A DNA stretch of 64,000 nucleotides, taken from assembly GCF_905220415.1 (NCBI RefSeq), contig NC_059564.1, positions 4,352,501 to 4,416,500 of the forward strand, in the 5' to 3' direction. The position numbers were made by a program, and so were the translations under genes. Positions within the stretch are counted from its first letter, which is position 1; every line of letters starts with the position of its first letter. The notes under the pieces were generated by a model, which saw nothing but the letters and a program-made list of their open reading frames with translations, was not told the DNA's origin and searched no databases. This DNA is from Colias croceus. Taxonomy: Eukaryota > Arthropoda > Insecta > Lepidoptera > Pieridae. Shown in pieces: positions 58,348-64,000 of the stretch.

Positions 58348-58533
58348 CTAGCTGTTCCCCGCGGTTTCATCCGCATTGCTCCATTCCTGTTGGTTTTAGC
58401 GTGATGATATTATAGCCTTCCTCGATAAGTGGGCTATCTAACACTGAAAGAATTTTTCAAATCGGACCAGTAGTTCCTGAGATTAGCTCGTTCAAACAAA
58501 CAAACAAACTCTTCAGCTTTATAATATTAGTTG
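58348..58533 (-). mobile_element. Helitron-like repeat, subfamily B, full length
   Basis: CTAGCTGTTCCCCGCGGTTT at the left, TTCAAATCGGACCAGTAGTT in the body, and CTTTATAATATTAGT at the right. Confidence 0.65.
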
Positions 58534-59849
58534 TATACGTAGTATATTATTATTAGTCTGTGATATTAGTATAGATTAAAGTCGTCTGTCGTTTGAAGAA
58601 TTTTAAAAAAGAAAAATAATCGATTTTTAAACTGTCGCAAGTTCGCGGAGGTTGGCAACACTTCTAACATTTTTCACGAAACCCCAAAACATTGCTGGTC
58701 GTTACCAACGTTTGTTTAATTAAAAACGCGAATAAAAAAATTACCAACCATTTTATCGGGTGATAAACGGCCCTGTTCTATAACCAATTGCCATACAAAA
58801 ATAAACTCTATCCCAAGGCGTTAGTATACATTTCTTATTTCACGGAAAATTCTCCCTATTTTCCGCGCCACAAGATTTGTTTACACCATTTCCTGTTCTA
58901 TTCTAAATGCAATAAAATCCAGTTTTCTTTAATAGCCCCGTTCTAAATTTAAAAGCTGTCTTCAAACAAAAGTCAACCATAAAACAGAGGAATAAAATTC
59001 GAATACGCGTTCTTATTTGAAATCGCGATTAAAACGCCATAAGTCAACTATAATTCAGGCTAATCTGTGCTTTGATGACGTTAATTGAAAGTGCTTTATC
59101 GTTTGTTATTGCGTGTCAAATAAATTCCGACCACAGATAAGGTTAAATAGTTAACTTCTGTTCGTGAAGCTATTGTCTGTGATCTATTGAGAATCTGCTA
59201 TTATTTTTGACAGCTGATTTTTATAACAATAAATGTGTCAAATTATCATAATATATTCAGAATCATATCTACGTATTTATTTTTATTCGAAAAACGTTTA
59301 TGGCGTATTCGATTCGAAAAGCAATTTGTTTTAATGGTCATTTGGATTTTCATATTGAACCTTCATGCAACAATATTTTTCTGTCTGGCAATGTTCCAGG
59401 TTCGGAAAAAAGTTGGCGCGAAAATGTGTTTATAGTCTGTAATCGCTTTTCACCGCCCTCAAATACATTACACACGAACTGTCTACTTAGATTCTAAGCA
59501 AAGATTATAACTTACTTTTAAATTCCAACTTTGATTCTTATCGTTACGCAATTACTTCATGTTTTTGTTTTACGAACTTTTTGAGATTGTAATTATAGTT
59601 TAATTTATTCGTAATTTGTGTAACTGTCACATTAAGTTGTAATAAATGATTGAATGAGATATAAACAAAATGAATAATATCTTAGGGAAAAAATTGAAAA
59701 TTTAAATTATATACAATGGTTAAGTATAGTGACTTATTTATTTTTGGCAATAGGTACCGATTTTATTAAAGGGACCTTATTCCTAGTCAGTTTACGCCGC
59801 GAATGGAACTGAATACTTTTGTTTAATAGTTCTATTTCTTTGTTAACAG
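58534..59849. other. Distal intron 1, mostly unique DNA
   Basis: No gene recognised. This is the longest stretch near exon 2 without an obvious transposon. It carries TTTTGACAGCTGATTTTT (about 59205) and AAAGTTGGCGCGAAAATGTG (about 59410). Two overlapping 65-aa open frames at 59.2-59.5 kb do not resemble a protein I know. Confidence 0.35.
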
Positions 59850-59941
59850 GTCCCAGAAGTAGAAGAATGAAGAAGAAGATGACAGCAGAAGAGAAGAGAC
59901 CAAGAACGGCGTTCAGTGCAGCGCAACTCGCTAGATTAAAG
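59850..59941 (+). CDS. en: Engrailed, exon 2 (EH3 and homeodomain N-terminal arm)
   Basis: 92 nt coding for the rest of codon 226 through residue 256: PRSRRMKKK (EH3 basic region), then TAEEKRPRTAFSAAQLARLK. Homeodomain residue 1 is E240. The acceptor is TTAACAG and the donor GTAAAT. Phase is 1 at the 5' side and 0 at the 3' side, matching exons 1 and 3. The arm RPRTAF contacts the minor groove in engrailed homeodomains. Confidence 0.92.
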
Positions 59942-60320
59942 GTAAATATTGAGTATATAAACAATTAAACATGAGTATAAAATTGTCCGAAACAAAACTC
60001 TGCCTGCGTGTATTGGGCAGAGTTTTTTAAAGAGCGATACTATAGACTTTGTACATTATTACCTACTACGGAATAAGGTTCTTACTCGAATGATTGTTTT
60101 AAAGAACAACGATTGGAAATTTTTGATGTAGTTCCTGTTCCAAGTCAAATTCGGAACTAAACTATAGTCCCTGATTGCAAAGTATAGTTGTCAAATTCTG
60201 TCTGTTCCTGTTTATTTGTCCTCTTACAGAACGGTTTTTATCGAGAACAGTGTAGTCCCTGTTGATAACTATTTCTCCCCTCCTTGCCTATCTATAGCTA
60301 CTCTGTAGCACCTATATCAG
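59942..60320 (+). other. en: Proximal part of en intron 2
   Basis: Unique DNA. From about 60260 it becomes CT-rich (CTCCCCTCCTTGCCTATCTA) and resembles the DNA just upstream of true exon 3 (61078-61105), marking the start of the duplicated intron tail. Confidence 0.5.
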
Positions 60321-60981
60321 TAGCCTGTAATAATAATAATAATAATCATTTATTTCAGATTCATCCTAAGATTACATCCATATAGTGTTAGTACAATTGC
60401 GAGCTTACATACTAGTGTTAGTAATAAAGAATGTTTTTTTTTTTTTTTTTTAACCTAAAATAAACATAAAGTGGCAGGTCCGGGTGGGCTTCCCGATGAT
60501 GGCGGCAAATCACTAAACGACTGCGTGCAGCCGTATCCAGCGCGCCAGCATCGGAGAGTCCCACCGGTCCGCCAGCGCGCGCAGGATGGTGTTGGGACTG
60601 TCGCGCGTGCGGCGCATGATAGATGCGCACCGTTTACGCATGATGGCCGCAAAGCCGTCTGTGTCAGCCGCCGCGAACATCGCGGAGGCGCTGCAGTGGC
60701 GCGGCAGCCCCATCAGCACCCGGAACGCGTTATTGTATTGAACGCGCAGATCGCTGTATGTCCGCTGTGTATAGTTAACCCACAGGCTGCAGGTGTAAAA
60801 GGACTGACAGTACGCTTTAAAAAGTGCAACTTTGACAGTCCCCGTGCACCGTGAAAACCTGCGGGCCAACATGTTGCATCGGACAGACAGCGCTCTGCGC
60901 TCCCTTTCAATGTCCACACTATCCTTAAGGTCTTCGGTGACCCAGTGGCCCAAATACTTAAATTGCTCGACTTAGCCTGTA
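60321..60981 (-). mobile_element. 5'-truncated LINE in en intron 2, with 9-bp target-site duplication
   Basis: TAGCCTGTA at 60321-60329 is repeated exactly at 60973-60981. Between them lies a minus-strand element (60330-60972). It ends in (TTA)n preceded by ATCTGAAATAAATGA, has an internal poly-A at 60435-60452, and carries an open reverse-transcriptase C-terminus. The 643-bp length shows strong 5' truncation. Confidence 0.88.
60513..60971 (-). pseudogene. Non-LTR reverse transcriptase C-terminal fragment
   Basis: The minus-strand translation contains GHWVTEDLKDSVDIERERRA, LSVRCNMLARRFSRC, LFKAYCQSFYTCSLWVNYTQ and YNNAFRVLMGLPRHCSAS, which I recognise as the end of ORF2 in jockey/CR1-like lepidopteran LINEs. 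The frame is open for about 146 codons to its natural stop, but the catalytic RT palm and the endonuclease are missing. It opposes en transcription. Confidence 0.82.
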
Positions 60982-61002
60982 CCTGTATATGTTTGTCCAC
61001 AG

Positions 61003-61050
61003 CACGAGTTCGCAGAGAACCGCTACCTCACAGAGCGGCGGCAACGCTGA
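61003..61050 (+). pseudogene. en: Duplicated start of the en homeodomain exon (pseudo-exon)
   Basis: A GTCCACAG acceptor-like site precedes codons for HEFAENRYLTERRQR and then TGA (61048-61050). The first 13 codons equal those of true exon 3 at the protein level and differ at four nucleotides, all synonymous third positions (GCA/GCC, ACA/ACG, GAG/GAA, CGG/CGA). After that about four nucleotides are missing and the frame closes. The CT-rich intron tail before it is also duplicated and is split by the LINE. If spliced from exon 2 (phase 0 fits), it would give a 271-aa protein lacking most of the homeodomain. Confidence 0.85.
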
Positions 61051-61119
61051 CTGATTAGTCTATGTTTGCAATTCTCTCTCCCATACCTCCTATCTATAAC
61101 TATTGTTTGTTTGTTGCAG

Positions 61120-61347
61120 CACGAGTTCGCCGAGAACCGCTACCTCACGGAACGACGGCGGCAGGCGCTGGCCGCGGAGCTCGGGCTGGCGGAGGCGCAG
61201 ATCAAGATCTGGTTCCAGAACAAACGCGCCAAGATCAAGAAGGCGTCGGGCCAGCGCAACCCGCTCGCGCTGCAGCTCATGGCACAGGGACTCTACAATC
61301 ATAGCACGGTGACTGAGAGCGAGGATGAAGAGATTAGTGTTACGTAG
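61120..61347 (+). CDS. en: Engrailed, exon 3 (homeodomain helices and EH5 tail)
   Basis: Codes for residues 257-331. It starts at homeodomain residue 18 with HEFAENRYLTERRRQ. The recognition helix region is AEAQIKIWFQNKRAKIKK (W287, N290 in the invariant WFQN), followed by the EH5 repressor-linked tail ASGQRNPLALQLMAQGLYNH, then STVTESEDEEISVT and TAG. The acceptor is TGTTTGTTGCAG with a good pyrimidine/T-rich tract. The codon third positions are strongly GC-rich, unlike the surrounding DNA. Q50 in the recognition helix is as expected for engrailed DNA specificity. Confidence 0.95.
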   Translation, partial: HEFAENRYLTERRRQALAAELGLAEAQIKIWFQNKRAKIKKASGQRNPLALQLMAQGLYNHSTVTESEDEEISVT

Positions 61348-61798
61348 TTGTGTAGAGATAGAGTTATGTTGTGTGAGTCATAGAGAAGAACATATAGATA
61401 GTGTTACATAGTTGTGTAGATATATAGAGTTATGTTGTGTGAGTCATAGAGAACATATAGAGTGTTAAGAGGGGACATGTAGAGAGGGTCGCGAGGGATC
61501 AGTGTCACGTAGATTGTCATGTAAACACAAAAAATTTGTGCGTGTACCTACACACGTAAGAAGTGAAACTTCTTTATGACCTTATTTTTGAAAAAATAAT
61601 TTACTATAATATGCAACTTTACGGAAATACGTTTTTTTCGAACCCCGATAAAGAAGTTTCACTTCATAATGTAGAGTCATGTAGAAAGGGATGTTTCACG
61701 TGGAGAGTGTTATGTAGAGAGTGTCACGTGGAGTGCAACATAGAGGATATCATGTAGAGTTTTGTGTCGTGTGGCACACAGTGATTTATAGATAACTA
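61348..61798 (+). repeat. en: en 3' flank: degenerate minisatellite
   Basis: Two copies of a 70-80-bp unit (GTTGTGTAGAGATAGAGTTA, TGTTGTGTGAGTCATAGAGA) at about 61346-61462, then a string of short variants of GTAGAGAGTGTCACGTGGAG to 61780, interrupted by a MITE. It probably lies in the en 3' UTR. No AATAAA or ATTAAA is present in this interval. Confidence 0.65.
61560..61665 (+). mobile_element. MITE with GAAGTGAAACTTCTTTAT terminal repeats
   Basis: 61560-61577 is repeated in inverted form at 61648-61665 (18 bp). GTGCGTGTACCTACACACG lies just outside the left end. It is related to the longer copy at 46313 and to the 8306, 13073 and 35424 copies, and is inserted within the en 3' minisatellite. 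Confidence 0.65.
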
Positions 61799-61920
61799 TA
61801 CTCTGTCCACTATAAGAATTGCTTTTTGACAGCTCGACGGTTTATAGCTATAGTGATGTTCAAAAGATTCTCGATTGTGATATCATTCCGATTATGAATT
61901 TTTAACATAATCATTAATCG

Positions 61921-61930
61921 AATAAATAAA
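61921..61930 (+). promoter_or_regulatory. First AATAAA downstream of the en stop codon
   Basis: Two overlapping AATAAA hexamers (61921-61926 and 61925-61930) lie inside the 5' region of transposon 2. None exists between the en stop and this point, so the transposon may supply the en polyadenylation signal. Inference from position only. Confidence 0.35.
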
Positions 61931-62298
61931 TTAAATTAATTAAATTATTACGTAAATGTAATAATAAGTACATATTATAAAGATACATTTTATGTTGCAT
62001 TTTTGTTTTGTTTATATGTTATTTTATATATCATTTATTAATATAAATACATATATTTTAATTGCTAAAATCTCCAAACGGTTTGACATTATATTACCTA
62101 TATGTATACTGGTAACATCAACCGACCATCCACCGGCCACAATTTTGACGTCATCCGTCACTCGCAGCAAAACGCCCGTGCCAGTCACACGCATTTATGT
62201 TCGCTGAGTGTTCTCTCGCATTTGTTAGTCGCCTTGAGTTGAGTAGTTTTATTCCTCGGTGCATCTTTTGTGAGTGTTTAGATCCATTGATCTTGAAA

Positions 62299-63630
62299 AT
62301 GCCGAAAGGACAAGTTTTGAAAGGACAATCCAGACAGTTAGTGCTAAAACTTTGTGATTTCTTTGAGAAAGAAAATCAAAATGGCGGTCCTCTCATACCT
62401 TTCTCGCAAGTGCGAAACCGTGTTTCGGTTGCATTGGGTATCAGTCTACCAACTGTGACTAAAATTACGAATGATGCCTACGGTAGGAGCGGCTTGGAAA
62501 GAAACAAACCTTCTACACCAAAAAGAAAGCGTCGGCCTCGTAAGGTGACAGGTGTTGATGATTTTGACGCTGATGCCATTCGTCGTCATGTATATGACTA
62601 CTATTTAAAAAAAGAAATTCCAACTTTAAGAAAACTTATTGTTTCCTTGCAAAGAAGTGGTTTATTTCATGGTCAAAAATCTTCATTGGCCAAAGTTTTA
62701 AAAACAATTGGCTTTTCATTTAAAAAATCTGATAAAAGAAAAGTGTTAATGGAACGAACTGATGTTGCTTTGTCACGATGTGACTTTTTAAGAAAGGCAA
62801 AAAGAATACAAGATTGGACAAATATTGTTTTTACAGATGAAACATGGCTCAACGCTAACCACACAATATCCCGTTCCTGGACTGACGGTACTGCTGCATC
62901 AACCTCCGCAGTACCAATGGGAAAAGGTGAACGCCTCATCATATGTCACGCTGGTACGGCAAAAGGTTTTGTACGAAATGCACTGCTGGCATTCAAATCT
63001 AAGAAATCAGGCGATTACCACGAAGAAATGAATGCAGAGGTCTATGAAGAGTGGTTCAAAAACATGCTCCTATCATTGGAAGAACCATCTACAATTTTAA
63101 TTGATAACGCACCTTACCACTCTCGCCAAATTGATAAAATGCCAACACAAGCTAATAAAAAACATGAAATTATTAATTGGCTTCGCGATAATGGAGAAAA
63201 TGTGGACGATTCTATGTTAAAAATAGAATTATTACAAATATTAAAAACAAAAAAAAAACCTAAACGCTATGTAATAGATGAAATGGCAGCAGAATATGGC
63301 CATATCGTCCTTAGAATTCCTCCTTATCACTGCCAATACAACGCTATAGAGCTCATCTGGGCTCAAGTAAAAGGGCATGCTGCGAGAAGCAATACGAGCC
63401 CGCCATTCACAGCGAATAAAATGTTGGCATTACTAAAAGACGCTTGCACCCACGTGACGGCCGAGAACTGGGCAAGAGTGGTGGAGAGAACTAAACGTAT
63501 CATATTATCTGATTGGGACCGTGATATTGCATTCGACAATATATGCACACAAGACCTTATCCTACATATTACTGAAGACTCCTCATCGGACGAATCCAGT
63601 GAAGATTGTAATTCTGACGACTTAGGCTAA
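62299..63630 (+). CDS. DDE transposase of element 2
   Basis: A single-exon 443-aa transposase. An in-frame ATG at 62197 exists, but I chose MPKGQVLKGQSRQLVLKL (62299) because the family usually begins near MPKG. An N-terminal helix-turn-helix-like region (about 10-60, ALGISLPTVTKI) is followed by basic PKRKRRPRK (74-82). Catalytic motifs: IVFTDETWLN (D180), TILIDNAPYHS (D269) and PPYHCQYNAIELIW (E351), with 81 residues between the second Asp and Glu. The C-terminus is acidic and Ser-rich (EDSSSDESSEDCNSDD). It is related to but clearly distinct from element 1, and all catalytic residues are present, so it may be active. Confidence 0.87.
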   Translation: MPKGQVLKGQSRQLVLKLCDFFEKENQNGGPLIPFSQVRNRVSVALGISLPTVTKITNDAYGRSGLERNKPSTPKRKRRPRKVTGVDDFDADAIRRHVYDYYLKKEIPTLRKLIVSLQRSGLFHGQKSSLAKVLKTIGFSFKKSDKRKVLMERTDVALSRCDFLRKAKRIQDWTNIVFTDETWLNANHTISRSWTDGTAASTSAVPMGKGERLIICHAGTAKGFVRNALLAFKSKKSGDYHEEMNAEVYEEWFKNMLLSLEEPSTILIDNAPYHSRQIDKMPTQANKKHEIINWLRDNGENVDDSMLKIELLQILKTKKKPKRYVIDEMAAEYGHIVLRIPPYHCQYNAIELIWAQVKGHAARSNTSPPFTANKMLALLKDACTHVTAENWARVVERTKRIILSDWDRDIAFDNICTQDLILHITEDSSSDESSEDCNSDDLG

Positions 63631-63979
63631 TAAAATAGATTAAACTACTCTCGTTGTTTTATTTGTTTTTCAAACTAAAAAAAAAGTAAAACTTTATATT
63701 ATATTAATATTTTATTTGGTTTCTATCTTACAATTTGGTTGTTTTTATGTTTAAATAACATTAACTTAGTAGAAGAATTTTTTATCGGATATATTCACAT
63801 TTCGATTATTTATAATCTGTGGCACAATAATATTGAATCGTTCTGTGAAGCACATCTCTAAGTGGGCGGTACCTGTCCATAAAGAACAGTATTTTATTGT
63901 ATGACATTTTTACATAATAAATACAAAATTTCATAGTTGTGAGCTGTCAAAAAGCAAATAATATAATGGACAGAGTATA

Positions 63980-64000
63980 GCTTACCGCCCGCGGCTTCGC
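63980..64000 (-). mobile_element. Helitron-like repeat cut by the window end
   Basis: GCTTACCGCCCGCGGCTTCG follows transposon 2 and matches the 3' terminus of subfamily D/A copies in minus orientation. The rest lies outside the window. Confidence 0.6.

Larger units (their letters stand above)
41973..59849 (+). other. en: en intron 1 (17.9 kb)
   Basis: Donor GTAAGT follows TCT-G, and the acceptor is TTAACAG. Reading straight through the donor gives a further 34 codons before a stop, most of them within a foldback element, so that extension is not credible. The intron holds at least 15 recognisable mobile-element insertions, a NUMT and one transposase gene on the opposite strand. Confidence 0.85.
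41297..61347 (+). other. en: engrailed gene (coding span, three exons)
   Basis: The coding exons 41297-41972, 59850-59941 and 61120-61347 join in frame to 996 nt, giving 331 aa. Splice sites are GTAAGT/AACAG and GTAAAT/TGCAG. The second intron lies between homeodomain residues 17 and 18, the position known for engrailed-family genes. Intron 1 is 17,877 bp and loaded with mobile elements, and intron 2 is 1,178 bp. No AATAAA or ATTAAA is visible between the stop codon and the downstream transposon at 61799. Confidence 0.85.
61799..63977 (+). mobile_element. IS630/Tc1/mariner-type DDE transposon 2, apparently complete
   Basis: The left end TACTCTGTCCACTATAAGAA... and the right end (reverse complemented) TACTCTGTCCATTATATTAT... 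match imperfectly over about 37 bp and share GCTTTTTGACAGCTC. TA flanks it at 61797-61798 and 63978-63979. It carries one open transposase gene. The right flank GCTTACCGCCCGCGGCTTCG and left flank AAC show it inserted into the TA of the CTAG terminus of a Helitron-like repeat. Confidence 0.85.

Noticed and set aside
59235..59497. Overlapping 65-66-codon frames before exon 2
   Set aside because: No recognisable features, AT-rich codon use and no splice or start support.
41973..59849. invected-type RS microexon in intron 1
   Set aside because: A 6-nt exon cannot be found by eye in 17.9 kb; exon 1 joins exon 2 in phase without it, favouring engrailed.
60471..60854. Plus-strand open frame opposite the LINE reverse transcriptase
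   Set aside because: It is the antisense shadow of a GC-rich RT coding region.
61062..61312. Overlapping frames on both strands at en exon 3
   Set aside because: Shadows of the GC-rich homeodomain exon; only the frame with WFQNKRAKIKK is real.
1..64000. Global enrichment of ATGGCG/CGCCAT as evidence for Polycomb response elements
   Set aside because: A rough expectation at this base composition is about a dozen to fifteen by chance over both strands, similar to what I see, so only locally ordered blocks were kept as low-interest findings.

Overview
This is a eukaryotic, AT-rich, intron-bearing and very repeat-dense window, best read as lepidopteran (moth or butterfly) nuclear DNA. Three things point there: an Engrailed-type homeobox gene with lepidopteran-looking protein features; dozens of short Helitron-like repeats running from TC..CTAATATTATAAA to a CG-rich hairpin plus CTAG; and a tRNA-headed SINE with a TGATGA tail of the kind common in Lepidoptera. 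The species cannot be named from sequence alone.

The only host gene I can support is engrailed (en; invected is the less likely alternative) on the + strand. Exon 1 (41297-41972) encodes the N-terminus, EH1 and EH2. Exon 2 (59850-59941) encodes EH3 and homeodomain residues 1-17. Exon 3 (61120-61347) encodes the rest of the homeodomain and the EH5 tail. Intron 1 is 17.9 kb and intron 2 is 1.18 kb; the product is 331 aa.

Layout. 1-41 kb is upstream DNA with no protein-coding host gene. It holds Helitron-like repeats of several subfamilies, LINE 3' ends, TIR elements (a piggyBac-like one at 18.9-20.0 kb, a 141-bp-TIR element at 21.7-23.1 kb, a dead mariner at 39.7-40.9 kb), TAGG-rich simple sequence and several GC-rich blocks that may be regulatory. 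41.1-41.3 kb is the en promoter/5'UTR. Intron 1 starts almost immediately with a 564-bp foldback element and also holds a mitochondrial 16S rRNA fragment (NUMT) inside a Helitron-like copy, a SINE nested in a foldback MITE, an apparently intact two-exon IS630/Tc1/mariner-type transposase gene on the minus strand, and a Harbinger-like element with nested insertions. Intron 2 carries a partial tandem copy of the start of exon 3, split by a 5'-truncated LINE with a clear target-site duplication. Downstream of en (61.8-64.0 kb) is a second, related and apparently intact transposon.

The most interesting signals are the duplicated homeodomain pseudo-exon with its own splice acceptor, the NUMT, the two intact long-spacing DDE transposons flanking or inside en, the large foldback 35 bp past the en exon-1 splice donor, and an amplified chimeric Helitron-like subfamily.
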